A DNA stretch of 64,000 nt. Source: Helianthus annuus (Eukaryota > Streptophyta > Magnoliopsida > Asterales > Asteraceae). The position numbers and the translations under genes are program-made. The stretch is taken from NCBI RefSeq assembly GCF_002127325.2, contig NC_035446.2:160983878-161047877 (forward strand), read 5' to 3'. Shown piece after piece: positions 1 to 12,347 of this stretch (positions within the stretch are counted from its first letter, which is position 1; every line of letters starts with the position of its first letter). The notes below the pieces were generated by a model. The model was not told where the DNA came from. It saw only the letters and a program-made list of their open reading frames with translations, and did not search any database.

Positions 1-279
1 CATGCGATTCAAGATAAACATTAAATATGGCATGTGTATAACATATCAAACCAAGAAAACGCAACTTGCTCATGACATAACCAAAGTTTCAGTAGAGGCG
101 GGTCGTTAATCCTATAGCGCTACATATGTCACGGTTTGGCTCGTACGAAGTTAATGATAAATTCAACACATAAGAATCACCCAAATTTAAAGTATCAAGC
201 CATCGCATATACAAGCATTGTTATAGGAATGTTCATGTGTTTAGACAAAAGTTCATGTGTAAGTTTCAATAGGTAAACA

Positions 280-1841
280 TGTTACACCCCAAAAGTGGTA
301 AAAGTAAAAAGGGGAAAAGTACGAGTATACTCACAAAGTTTGCATATGTTTTCCGATTATCCAATTGTTGACGAGTAGAGATTTAGAGTCCGAATGTATA
401 AGGGTTAAGGTTCAAGTATGTTTAGAGTCGAGATTCGGTGTTTAAAACAACATAAAAATAAGATATGAGAATAACATGGAAAATAATCATTTAGTACATA
501 TGATGCTTGTTCTTGACACTAGGAAACTCGAAGGAGTTTAGATGTTTTCATGGAACAAGGTTCCATTAGAATCGTGACAAGTTATCATAGTCTAGGATGA
601 TGTAATCTAGTACCCCGACATATGAACACTAGTTCATCATCAAAGATTCGATTATTCGAATAATATATTTAGGTTATATAATATATGTCCAATAGTTCAA
701 GCATGAGGTAGAAGATTAAAATCTTCATTTTGGTACCTCTAAATGTCATAGAAGTCATGTAGGAGGTAGGAAGATCAAGTCTTCTATTTAGGCACCTCTA
801 TGTGTTCACCACTACACTTGATGTAAAAAAAACAACCAAGGAGGGTCATGAACATACAATAAAGAATAAGAAATATACACACTAACTAAGAGAAATCATC
901 AAATCATGTGAGGATTGTATGTTTGGACAACCCAAGTTGTTCCATAATCACTCATGTATCAAAGACAAAGTTTGACATGACTTGTGGGTTAAAAACCCTA
1001 AACAAAACACCAAGTTTATGAGGTTTAATCCTCTGATTTTAAATGTCTCAACCTTGTTTTTAAGCTTAACCAACCATGGGATAAGTTGTAAGCATTAGGA
1101 CATAGGTATGAGATGTGTTAGACACAAGTTGCATAGGTTTAAACAAGTTTTTGATGAACATAAAAACAAATAGAAAGTTTATGGACTATTTCGGGGCATT
1201 TCCAGGTCTGATTTCTCCAAGGAGAAGTCTAGGAATCGAACCCCATGATTATACAAGCAAGTAGGAAAAAGAATCGAGTGAATCGGATAAGAACTGAGTG
1301 AGTTATGCTCATTTTCGTGAAGGGGTGTCAATCTACTCGAACCCTTACTTTCAGCTACGGTTTGGTGGATGTTTTGTGAGTTTTTAGGGTTGCAAAAGTG
1401 GTAGGGAGGCTGGTTATAAGTGGTATTTATAGGGGGAAGGATTAGGGTTTCAATGGGTTGGGCTTTGGAAGTGTTTAGAAGGGGTTACACCTTGAAACTA
1501 GCCCACAAAACCCAACTATATGGGCTGAATTTTGCTGAATTGGGGCTGCCATATTTCTTTATTTTTTTATTTTTTTAAAACATTATAATGAGTAATTTTG
1601 TTAGTTAAGTTGTGTAATAATGTGCAACAATGTTTCTCCTAACTTGTAACAAGGTGAAATATGAAATAAAACATGATTTAACTAGGTAAAAAGTGTAATG
1701 TACAAGCTTTATTTACGAAGCAAGTTCCATATTTTACAACGATTACGATGAAAGAATGGTTATAAGAACACAAGATTTCCAAAGATAGAATTTCACCTAA
1801 GGTTTCTAAATGTAGGATGTTTGAAAACGCAGGGCGTTACA
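280..1841 (-). repeat. Putative LTR (solo or remnant), minus orientation
   Basis: Read on the minus strand, the segment starts TGTAACGCCC and ends GGGTGTAACA, the usual ends of plant Ty3/gypsy LTRs. A TATA-like TATAAATAC lies on the minus strand at 1423-1431, a sensible place for a U3/R boundary. There is no matching 5-bp target duplication (AAACA on the left, ATAGC on the right), no PBS and no polypurine tract. It is either an old solo LTR or a rearranged remnant. No coding capacity was recognised. Confidence 0.45.
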
Positions 1842-1873
1842 ATAGCAATCGAGATCATGATAATCATTAAGAG

Positions 1874-2279
1874 TGTAACACTAACCAGAAATCAAAGAGA
1901 CTAGTTCGATCGAGATAGGAGGACTTCAACTGGGAGGGGTTGCCGTCGAGTTCGAGTAGAGAGGAGAGAAAGCTAGGGTTTTTTAGTGTGTTTCTATTTT
2001 TGCAAGGTTATGAGGGGTGAACACCCACCCCCATGTTGTTATGCGCAAAAGAGAAATGGGCCGAACCCATTCGTGGGTTGCCCTTGGACCATGAGTCCAA
2101 GATGAGTGAAGTTGGTCCAATTGTTTGTGCCTTTAGACTTACTTATCCATATTACAACTATGTAACACGTAACATATAGAATTATAACATTCATTGAAAT
2201 CAAACACAACAATTAATCACGTATGTTCATACACATCACATTAGAGCACAATGAAAGGTTCGTAAAATACGAGTTGTCA
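1874..2279 (-). repeat. Possible second LTR-like fragment
   Basis: On the minus strand it begins TGACAACTCG and ends GTTAGTGTTACA. It contains a CT-rich, leader-like stretch around 1920-1985. The ends extend into an imperfect inverted repeat (AGAGTGTAACA at 1871 against TCACACTCT at 2277-2285). No TSD was found. It could be part of an older LTR interrupted by the 280-1841 segment. Confidence 0.25.
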
Positions 2280-3112
2280 CACTCTTCTTCACATTAATTT
2301 TGTGGTAACAGAGAAGTTACTTTTATCCAAGTCTGGATATTATTTATGCGGAAGTGTTTGCTAGGATTTTTATCATATCTGCTATGGAGGTCGGTGCAAG
2401 GATTTGTTAGTTTCCTTTTGGCGCGCAGATGTTGAACATTGTTTTCGTTCTAAGTTCTTTTTTTGTAGAACCAGTGCGCAACCGCGCAAGGTTTATTAAA
2501 GAAGGCTTAAAGACGAGGTTGTGGTATGGTCTCAAGCATCTATGCAAGGTTTTTAGGACATTACCCCTTCAGTGTTATTAATCTTAAAAAGAGAAAACAA
2601 AAAAAATATATATACTCCGCGTACATGACAATACTGGGCATCTAGTATTGTCCAAAAGACCATTCTAGCCATGTGCTGCCCCCAATCTAGCCCTAACTCA
2701 GTGGTATAATAGTCTTTTAAACAACTCTAGACGCCCTGTCTTGCCCTGAAGTTTAAAATTAAAAAAAAAGAAGAAAATGGCAAATTACCATTTTAGCTCT
2801 GAGACACCCCCAATCTAGGCCTAACTTAAGGCTAAAGTGGTAATTTGCCATTTATAAAAGTGTTTAAAAAAAAACTTTATATACATACGTCTCATACAGG
2901 CATATAGATGCATATAAGAGAGGCAAAAAATACTAATTTAACTATGCGTACAACCCCAAATCAAGGGTAAAATGGTCTTTTTCGTCTATACGCCCCGTAT
3001 AGGCCTATACTAGGTATATAAGACAAAATATGACATAATCAGAGATTTTCTTGGAAATTGAAAAAGGTTATACGCGACGTATAGACCTATACGAGGGTGC
3101 GTGAATAGGCAC
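2280..3112. other. Intergenic, no gene seen; short inverted repeat
   Basis: No open frame of interest. The only structure noted is a 23-bp near-perfect inverted repeat, with arms at 2775-2797 and 2831-2853 built on GGCAAATTACCA / TGGTAATTTGCC, separated by 33 bp. The surrounding sequence is AT-rich with degenerate phrases such as GTATAGACCTATAC. Confidence 0.5.
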
Positions 3113-3436
3113 TAAGGTAACATTTGTTTCACGAAATGAAACAGAATTCAGGAGGAATTAGAATTCAGATTCCATTCCTGGGGCTGTTCGTTTTAACAAA
3201 AGAAGGGAATGGAATTGAATTCAAATCCTATGAAATCCTTCCAAAATTGGGGGAATGTTTTAAAAAACTCAGGAATTCATGTGAATTTACTAAAATAACC
3301 CTATGAACTTATAGAAAATGTATCTGTCGATCATTCTACAAACCCTACCTCATCATTCTACAAACCCTAGAAACTGACAATTCGCAGTTTCATCGATCCG
3401 TCGGAGTAAGCCACCGTTATCTCCACCAGACACCTC

Positions 3437-3631
3437 TGTTAGCTTGGAATGAGAGAATCACACAAGAGAGAGAAAGGAAAACCCAAAACAAGCTTAGTTT
3501 CATAGCTTGGGGTTGTTATCTTTATAACTACCATTAACTACTTCTTACACATATTACAATTACAGTCCCTCCACTATCACTTATTACAATTGCATACCCT
3601 CAACTAACACTAACAGATTTATATTGTAACA
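3437..3631 (-). repeat. 3' LTR of the Reina-like element
   Basis: 195 bp, TGTTAGCTTGG...ATTGTAACA as read on the plus strand. By eye it is identical to the partner LTR at 28755-28949. The adjacent purine-rich strand (minus-strand AAAGAGGGGGGTA, about 3632-3645) is the polypurine tract. Confidence 0.9.
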
Positions 3632-3646
3632 ATACCCCCCTCTTTA
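3632..3646 (-). other. Polypurine tract of the Reina-like element
   Basis: The minus strand reads AAAGAGGGGGGTATT directly next to the LTR, the expected site of plus-strand priming. Confidence 0.7.
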
Positions 3647-3660
3647 TAACATTTTTGTCC

Positions 3661-6600
3661 TCAAAAATTGAAATTGGGAAATCTCAGTTGAACATCCTCC
3701 AAAAACTCCCAAGAAGCCTCCGAAACAGGCAGACCTTCCCAATGAACTAGCACTTTCATTGCAGCTTTAGAACCCCGTTTTACCAACTGACGGTCCAGCA
3801 CAGCTCGTGGTTGTAACATAAACCTCGGACCTTGCGGAATTGGTCCAGTGACAACAGTGGAGCCTCGAGCCTTCTTTAGCAAGGATATATGGAAAGTGTG
3901 ATGGATTTGAGCATGTGCCGGTAAGTCCAACTTATAAGCAACTTTCCCAATTCGTTGTAGAACTAGGAATGGACCGAAATATCGAGGTGAGAGTTTCCTG
4001 TTGTGATGAGTTTTTAGGGATTGCTGTGAAAATGGGTGTAATTTGACATACACCCAATCCCCTGGTTCAAATTCTCTGTCAACCCTATGTGCATCAGCCA
4101 ATTGTTTCATCCTGTTCCTAGCAATCTCAAGATTAGCTTTCAATTTCACAATCATACTTTCTCTGTCTCTGTAAAAATCTTCCACCGCTGCAACAGTGGT
4201 TTCACCAGGGATATAAAGAATGTGAATATTAGGCTTAACTCCAAATAGGGCTTCATAGGGAGTCATTTTAATAGTGGAGTGCCAAGTACTGTTGTACCAC
4301 CACTGAGCTAAAGAAACCCATTTTACCCAAGTCAATGGAGCATCCATGCTCATAGCCCTTAGATAAGACTCTAAACATCTGTTTAGGACTTCAGTTTGTC
4401 CATCAGATTGTGGGTGATAAGAAGATGACATAGCTAGCTCAATTCCTTGTAGTTTCATGAATTCCTTCCAAAATGTACTCAAGAACACAGGATCTCTGTC
4501 TGAGACTATTGTGGCAGGGCAACCATGAATTTTGAATACATTGTTCATAACAACATTGGCCACAGTAGCAGCAGAGTAGGGATGACTCAATAACAAAAAA
4601 TGACCATACTTAGTTAGCCTGTCCACCAATACTAATATTGTATCTTTGCCCTGGACTTTAGGTAAACCAGACACAAAATCCATTGAAATATCACTGAAAA
4701 TGGATTTTGGAACTGGCAGTGGTTGTAACAGTCCAGGTGTAGCAGTGGTTTCATACTTAGCCCTCTGACATACTGTGCATTCCTTGACAAACTTATGCAC
4801 ATCTTTAGAACAGCCTTTCCAATAGAAAAAATCTTTAATCCTGTGAAGTGTAGGAGTGACACCTGAATGTCCTCCAATGGCTGAAGCATGAAATAATGAT
4901 AAGATCTCCTGTTTGAGAGGAATGTCATTAGGAATCAGCAGCTTATCTTTTCTTTTTAAACACTGACCATCCCAACTTCTGTTAGCAATAACCACTCCCT
5001 GTTTAAGTTTGTCAATAAGGGCTTTGGTGATCGGGTCATGTTGCCAAGCATCTTGAATCTTTTGCCATAAGGTAGGATGAAGTGAACTTAAACTGATTTG
5101 AAACAAAGCCAAACCCTGCACCCTTGATAAGGCATCTGCTGCCACATTATCTGCCCCTTGTTTGTAACAAATTTCATAGTCATACCCTAGGAGTTTTGAA
5201 AGCCATTTCTGTTGCAGGGGAGTTACAATCTTCTGTTCCAACAAGTATTTTAAGCTTTGATGATCAGTTTTGATGAAAAATGGTTTGGTAACCAAATAGT
5301 GATGCCACTATTTGACAGCCATGAGAATGGCTAGTAATTCTTTTTTATAAACAGATAAACTCTGTTGCTTAGGAGATAGTGCCTTGCTAATGTATGCCAA
5401 AGGGTGCCCTTCCTGCATTAAAACTGCCCCCATCCCCTTTGCTAATGCATCATTTTCCACAATGATTTTTTTTTGAAAAATCAGGAAGTTTCAGAACAGG
5501 AGGTGTACTAAGAGCCTCTTTGAGCTGTTCAAAAGCTAATTGAGCTTCAATGGTCCAACTAAAACTGTCTTTCTTTAATAATTCAGTAAGAGGTTTGGCT
5601 AAGGACCCAAAACTCTTAATGAATCTTCTGTAATACCCTGCTAGTCCTAAAAAACCCCTTAGCTGTTTAACAGTGGTTGGAATAGGCCATTCTTGAACTG
5701 CTTTGAGCTTGTTAGGATCAGTAGAAACACCTTCTTTAGTAATGATGTGGCCTAAATACTCCACTTTCCCACCACCAAATGAGCATTTAGACTTTTTAGC
5801 CTTAAGAGCATTAACCCTCATAAGTTGTAGCACATATTTAAGGTCCAACAGGTGCTGCTGCCATGTACCACTGTACACCAAAATGTCATAAAAAAAAACT
5901 AATGCACATTTCCTTAAAACATCCTTGAATGTGGCATTCATCAAAGATTGGAATGTGGCTGGTGCATTAGTAAGGCCAAAGGGTAATACTAGAAACTCAA
6001 AATGGCCCTAGTGAGTCTTAAATGCAGTTTTATAGATGTCAGGCTCATACATCATCACCTGATGATATCCAGACCTCAGGTCAAGTTTAGAAAATATGCT
6101 GGCTCCTTGTAACTCATCCAGAAGTTCTTCAATCAGAGGAATAGGGAAAACATCCTTAACAGTTGCTTCATTCAACCTTCTGTAGTCCACACACATTCTC
6201 CAAGATCCATCTTTCTTTTTGACAAGGACTACTGGTGCAGCAAAAGAACTGCTGCTGTGTCTTATCACACCTGAATCTAACAATTCTTGTGTCATTTGTT
6301 CAATGATATCCTTTTGGGCACCAGGATATCTATAGGGCTTCAAATTCAGGTTCACTTTGTCATCTTTTAATACGATTTTGTGATCAAAAGGTCTTGAAGG
6401 AGGTAACCCCTGAGGAACTTCAAAGATGTCCTCATATTCTTGTAACAATATGTCTAGATTAGCCTTTTCTTCAGTATTACCAATGATTGGTTGATACATG
6501 CAATATTTAGTTGTTGAATCTTGAATGGTAAACAACTGAGCCTTAGAAACATTCACTTGAGACTTGATCATCATTGCTATTTTCTCCATTGACCATAAAC

Positions 6601-7133
6601 TCACCCCTTGCTTCTTAGTTCCCCTGAGTTCAAATTCTTGACCAGCCACACTAAACTTCATAGTCAAGTTTTTGAAATTCCATATAATGTCATTCAAAGT
6701 TTCTAACCACTGAATGCCCAATACAATATCATAGTTGTTGAGATCAGTTACCAGCATATCAGCAGTAAACCAGTTGCCCTGCATGACCCATTGAAAGTCC
6801 TTGCAGACATTCACACATTCCACTTTATTACCATCAGCTACAGTGACTTGTACATTATAAATTTGTTTGACTGGACACCTTAACTTTTGGGCCAAAGCAC
6901 TGCTCATAAAGTTGTGGGTAGACCCACTGTCCAACAAAATATACAGTTGCTTGGTACCAATTGTGCCCACCACTTGCATAGTGGAGTAGGAAGGGATACC
7001 CATAAGGGCATTTAAGGAAATCTGTGGATCACCCTGCACAGAAGACTCTTCCTCCAATCCTTCCAATTCTTCATCCTCAGGATATTCATCCACTTCCACT
7101 AAAAACAATTGTTTCTTGCCTTTGCACACTCTG
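3661..7133 (-). pseudogene. Reina-like pol (protease, RT, RNase H, integrase, chromodomain), broken
   Basis: Minus-strand coding of a Ty3/gypsy polyprotein. The protease motif LLDSGSTHNF and RT motifs ([24 protein letters not shown]) lie in 6008-7174. The rest of RT and the start of RNase H are in 5450-5944. The end of RNase H, the integrase (zinc-binding H/C region, CTVCQRAKY, SDRDPVF, HPQSDGQTEVLNR) and a chromodomain-like tail (LVHWEGLPVSEASWEFLED) are in 3661-5295. Defects seen are an in-frame TAG at 6008-6010, a frame change in a poly-A/T run near 5467-5476, and a TAG at 5308-5310. In addition, the first catalytic Asp of the RT active site is Tyr (FFYDILVYS, near 5880-5905). The 5' part joins gag across the nested chromovirus at 7129-7133 / 27568. 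Confidence 0.9.
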
Positions 7134-10100
7134 TGTAACACCTCGAAAAATTTCGTCCAATAATGTCTTGACACGTGTCATAAGGTTCCGGTATGTGAAA
7201 ATATACTTTAGAGGGACTAAAAGTGACAAACGGTGAAAACTATGGAACGTAAGGGTCCAAAGTGTCAACAATGGATAAATAGACTCTATGATAACCCTAC
7301 ATAATGTTTATAACCTTAAACGGATGGTTCATGGATCATACGGCGCGGAAATTGCACAAAAGTGAAGTATTTCAAACTATAGGGGCCAAAAGTGTCAACG
7401 TGTTTAATTTATACCTCTGAGTGAACTTTTGGCAGACCCGAAGCTTTGTAAAGCTAAAATATACTCACTAGAATATGTGGTAAAAATTTCATGAAGTTTC
7501 GCCAACGTATGAGAAAGTTATGGCCAAAACCGTACTTGAAGGACTAAAAGCGTCAACGTCGAATTTCAGGGCTTTTCGGTTGAGCGCAAAATGTTCCGAG
7601 GACATTTCCATGTTGGTAAAAGTCCTAAGGTTCTTAGAAACCAAGTTTGGGGGTTTACGGGTCGAGAAAAGTAGCCGAAACATCGCGTACAAGTTCAGGG
7701 GCCAAAGCTGTCAAAGATTGAAACTTGTTTGGCTGAACAGGGGGTCAGGCGACCCGCCTGGACTGACCCAAGCGGGCCGCGTGGGTCTGCCAGCGACAGA
7801 ATTCGCAAAACAGGCTGATTTGGGTCCGAATTTAAGTTGATAACAGCTCATTCCACCTCCCATCTGCTCCAATACGTGCCCTTGCATGCCTAGTTCTATA
7901 GTAGCCTACTCCAAACATCTGATTCACTCCTCAAATCAGATTTTTATCATTTTTCTTGGCACTTGAAGTTGTGAACAAGGACCTCTCTTCATTCAAGAAC
8001 TCTCTCAAGCATTTCTGGAGCTAATCTGAACGTCAAGGCTGATTCCTAGTGTTCACTAAACATCAATAGGACCCTTGTAAGCTCTCAATTCAATCTTTAA
8101 TCCGTTCTTGTTGTGATTATTGCTAAAAGTCAAACTGTTTGTTCATAAGCTTTGACTTTCTGATTAAACAAGTTTCAATCAGTCATTTCTCGAATTGAAA
8201 CCTGATACATGTTGGTAATATTATGGGAAACAAACCCTCAAAAGGGTACTCTCTGATTCCCACTACATGCATGCTAAATGTCGAGTCAAACCTATTTCTA
8301 AAAAGTCAACAGAAGCGATTTTTGTGAAAAATGACATGAATAACGATATAGATGACATGCAATCTGTTTGATCTTCATAGAAAGCCTTATTATGAATATA
8401 AGAATGTATTTTACCACGATCAACTCGGCGATCTTTAGTGTAAACCCGGATTGGAACCGAAAGTCTTAATAAACGACTTTTTCGTAAACTATCGGTTCGG
8501 ATCCGTACATGCATGTGTGAGATCTGTATTTTAGAGCATTTTTGACCATTGGCATTTTAGTTAAACTTTCTGGAATTTTTGTTGATTAAGTCTATGCTTA
8601 GCCGATTAAATTGCATGTTTCCGATTATGCTTAAAAGTTGACTATTTTGCCCTTTTTGATATAAAACGTGATTTTTGGAAAAGTGAAAGGATAGAAATCT
8701 TTATTTCTAATATATAAACTTGCACCGAAAATTTCGGATCAGTTGGTGGTCCAGATTGTGAGTTATGGCCATTAGCGTAAAACTATATTATAAATTTACA
8801 TAAACGGCCCTTTTCGCGTAGAACCCGTTTCTGGCCACGTTTTGATGCAAAACTTTTTACCAACTGATGTATTATAATATTCTGGGAATTTTGATGATTT
8901 TTAATTAATTTTTGGCTGAACGGATCCTAGATCGCCTAGTTATTTCGGGTTATGTCGGTTTTGACCGTTTAAGTCATAAAATGAGTTTTACACATCTTTT
9001 TGACCCGAAACCTTTTTCTACTGATTTTATAAGTTAAATAAATTATTTTAAGTATTCTGGAAATATAAAAATCTCAGATTTATTGTGAAAACCCGAAAAC
9101 GCCCTTAAATAGCATTTTTAGCATTTTAAGCGCATAGTAAGCGTTATACTCGTTTTAATTATATAAGACCTATACCTACTGATGTGTTTAGCATATTTTC
9201 ATATAAAAACAGTATGTATAAGTATAAGAACTCAGATTTCCAGTTTTGGCTTTTTAGCCCTTGTGAAATTACTAAATTACCCCTACGGTGCATAGTTTGG
9301 TTTTAAATGATAAATTTGATATATGGGTCATACCCTACTGATATAATATGTTATATTAAGTATATTTACTGTATGAACCAGACCCGAAACTCAGATTTCT
9401 AATTTTACTCTTTTATTATCTTTTAAATGACCAAAATGCCCTTCTAAGGCATAAATCGGGTTTAAAATTATTCCGGGCAATATAGAACATAACTTACTGA
9501 TATTATATCATAATTAAAGCATATTATATCAGGGAACTTGCATTTGAATCATTGGTCTACCCGTATCGCCCTTTTCGCGTTCGGTTCGGTTTACGTAACT
9601 AGTTTGCGTAAATTGACCGAAACGGGTCAAACGATATCATTTTTATTTCAAAATCCAGAATGTATTTAGTATACCCATATTATACAAGTATTCAAACTTG
9701 TCGGGTCTAAATCACATTCTATCCGGTCTTTCGCTTAATCGTGCGTAAACCGTATCATTCTTAAAACTAACCGGTCAAAGCTTAGGCTTAAATAAAAGAC
9801 CCGTTAGGAATCTAATAGGTTAATTATAAACCTTTGTTCCAGATTAGGAGGCCCGGTAAAAGCTACCAACACTTATCATTTGTGACTTATACTTGCTCAG
9901 GTAAATACATTTTGACTTATTTTCCCTATACGGGCTTGGGGTACGGTATTTAAAATACCGCTTGATCGGGCGCACAAGTCCTGCTCCTTATGGGTGTACA
10001 GTCTTGAATAGCTTGTGCGACTTCGTTTAAACAGTCTTGTCTTACTTAAAGGCTTTGGGGGGTTATTGACCGTGTCCCGGATATCCTTGGCATTATCTTA

Positions 10101-10674
10101 CGAGATGGCCACGACCAGAGCACGGGGTGTAGGCGTACACTCGTCGTGTATAACTCTTTAATGTGGTGTGTCATTTAATTCTTAGCCCGGACAGCAGATC
10201 CCGGGCCACCAAAGATACGAGTGCATGTAAATCGTTCACAAGTTTATATTATATAATTATCCCAAGTTAATAAAAATATTTATGCCTTGTGCATTTAAAT
10301 CAATTTTCAATCGTTTTCAAAATGAGTCAGTCGATTTGTATTTACCAGTGTAAACTGACGTATTTTTCCCAAAAGGTTAAGTGCAGGTACTATACGAAAA
10401 TAGGCTGGCTGTTTCCTAAGAGCGTCCACTATAGTCTCGCAAGCTCGGACGACAAATATCTGTTGAACTATTTATTCTTATTTATTTGATCCGCCTGTGG
10501 ATCCGTTTCAACTACTGTGATATTTATTATTGCAAATTATTTAAAAGTTGAAATGTATCTATTCTACTTCCGCTGTGCATTATTATATTGTGTTGATTGT
10601 CTATGACGATGCCAACTACGTCACTGTACCCCACACCGGGCCCACCGGTGACACGTGGAAATCGGGGTGTGACA
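7134..10674 (+). repeat. 5' LTR of the chromovirus
   Basis: It starts TGTAACACCTCG and ends GGGGTGTGACA. Open frames inside it (for example 7520-7840 and 8263-8514) are repeated in the 3' LTR and show no domain, so I do not call them. A degenerate tandem structure of about 158 bp occupies about 8.86-9.65 kb. Confidence 0.93.
8862..9653 (+). repeat. Degenerate ~158-bp tandem repeat within the LTR
   Basis: The phrase [TA]ACTGAT recurs at 8862, 9019, 9177, 9336 and 9495, giving spacings of 157, 158, 159 and 159 bp. Most instances are followed by AT-rich sequence and an (A)CTCAGATTT or TTCTGG motif. The same array lies in the 3' LTR from about 25755 to 26546. Confidence 0.6.
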
Positions 10675-10677
10675 GGT

Positions 10678-10690
10678 TGGTATCAGAGCC
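10678..10690 (+). other. Primer binding site, initiator tRNA-Met type
   Basis: TGGTATCAGAGCC begins 3 bp after the 5' LTR. This is the standard plant PBS complementary to the 3' end of initiator tRNA-Met. Confidence 0.92.
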
Positions 10691-10882
10691 AACGCTGAGT
10701 GAATTAAACACTAGTCCTTTGTGTTTAGTCTCAGTTACACAATTGCACATTCCTCGATTTTCGAGTCTAGACAAAGAACTTAGGAAATGTTCAACATTTC
10801 GTTTATTTTATTTTATTTTTATTTATTAGCTTTGTCTTATATATTTTGTTGTGCAACTTGTTTGACTTTTGACAGGATCACT

Positions 10883-12163
10883 ATGCCGCCCCGTATGAGA
10901 GGTCGAGGAGGATTTGCTACATCTCACGACCATGAGGCAGGGCCCTCACATAGGCGAGCTCCATCCGCCACGCACAACACAGCCGCCAACGACCTTTGGA
11001 GGTCTTTCGCCGAGCCTGCTAGACACTCGGTATCCGCGAGCACTTCACCGTCTTTACCCCACTCGTTTGGGCCCCACTCGGAGAATGGGCCCCATGGTTC
11101 GCATGGATCCTACATACCTTTGCATCAGTCACCGCACCAGTATCCAGCACCAGTCTACCAGGGTTTATATAACCCTGATGCTTTTGTGGATGAGCCAGTG
11201 GGTCATAACCCACTCGGACCGGAGGACCACTTTTCTGGTGGTCACGAGATGGACGTCGACGAGGATACGGACCCCTCGCTACCACCGTCAGGTACGCCCA
11301 ACCATCCCATCGAGATATCGGATGGGTCGCCATTTAGGGGATCACCCTACAATGGTGGGGACAGCTTTCAGGAGAGATTTAAGCAGCATGATTGGTATTA
11401 CACCCCCAGCCACAACTCTCCGATGCTCCAGTCTCACCAGGTTTCGCCGGTGCACTCGCAGCACCACTCGCAGCAGCAGCAGCTTCAGTAGCAGCCGCCT
11501 CTACCGCAGGACCTATCTGAGGCCCTATGGCGTGACGTGATCACTCCGTCACCACCGCCGCCACCAGTTTTACCTCCTCCGCCTCAGAGGCCTAGGAGGA
11601 ACGCGCGCATGTCTACGCGCGGAGGGATTCGCATAGGCACCCCTCCACACGTTGGTAGAAGCCGCTACACGCCTCTTCCCGAGGAGTCCGAGACGGGGGA
11701 GTCTCAGCATCCCGTATCGGAGGTCACTTCAGTACCGATCCCGCCTCTGCCGCCACAGAACTATGGAGAGCCGATTCCGGCTTATGCTAGTGCAGCTCAG
11801 ATTAACCCGTTCGAGCATGTTTTCCCTCAGGGTTATGATTACACAGGAGACCCTTATTGGCAAGCTGTGAACTACAGCTCACTTCCACCTAGTGGTCCAT
11901 TTGGAGACACTTGGACTGCTGGGCAGTCTACTTTTGGCTACCCTCCGGGTTACCAGCAGCCACAGCCACCGCAGCCGCAGCAGTACCAGCCACCGCCACC
12001 GGCGCCTATGATGTCGCCGCCGCAGGTTCAGGAAATCCTGCATGGGATTGATAGCATGCGACGTGAGTTTCAACACGAGATGCGAGCTGATCGCCGACGC
12101 ACCAGTGGCATGTTCAAGAAGGTGTTCGACTTGCTCAAGGGTAAGAGCAAGAGGGATCATTGA
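10883..12163 (+). pseudogene. Extra ORF upstream of gag (ORF1), copy 1, one nonsense codon
   Basis: Starts MPPRMRGRGG and stays in one frame for 427 codons, except for TAG at 11489-11491 (copy 2 has CAG at that point, so this is a single substitution). The product is rich in Pro, His, Gln and Ser, with an acidic middle (MDVDEDTDPS), a polyproline run near TPSPPPPPVLPPPP, and a basic C-terminus (RRRTSGMFKKVFDLLKGK). I recognise no catalytic domain. Extra ORFs upstream of gag are known in some plant Ty3/gypsy lineages; the function here is unknown. The arginine-rich N-terminus and basic tail would suit nucleic-acid binding (inference). The upstream Met of the longer open frame at 10787 lies in leader sequence and is unlikely to be the start. 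Confidence 0.6.
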
Positions 12164-12190
12164 ATCCTTTAATTATTGTCTCATTTACTC

Positions 12191-12347
12191 ATGTCCCTGC
12201 GTGGACATCTATCCTTGTACTCTACCCCTGCGTGGGTATATCTATCTTATTCTACCCCTGCGTGGGTATGCTGTTCTGTTGACCCCTGCGTGGGTTTGCT
12301 TTATTTTATTTTGCTTTTGTTGTTATTTGTTTAGCCCCTGCGCGGGC
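12191..12347 (+). promoter_or_regulatory. Array of five small hairpins with a constant CTGCGY loop
   Basis: The stems are ATGTCC/GGACAT (12191-12208), TACCC/GGGTA (12223-12238), TACCC/GGGTA (12253-12268), ACCC/GGGT (12282-12295) and GCCC/GGGC (12334-12347). The six-base loop is CTGCGT in four and CTGCGC in one. Stem sequences change in a compensating way while the loop stays constant, so RNA structure appears to be preserved. The array lies between the ORF1 stop and the gag start, inside an 876-bp leader. Role unknown: packaging, dimerisation or translation control are possible. Confidence 0.6.

Noticed and set aside
7520..8514. Open frames inside the chromovirus LTR
   Set aside because: Repeated in both LTRs, short, on opposite strands, with no domain; shadows of LTR sequence.
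12191..12347. Hairpin array as a simple tandem repeat
   Set aside because: Unit spacing is irregular (about 30-50 bp) and only the loop is constant, so slippage alone does not explain it.
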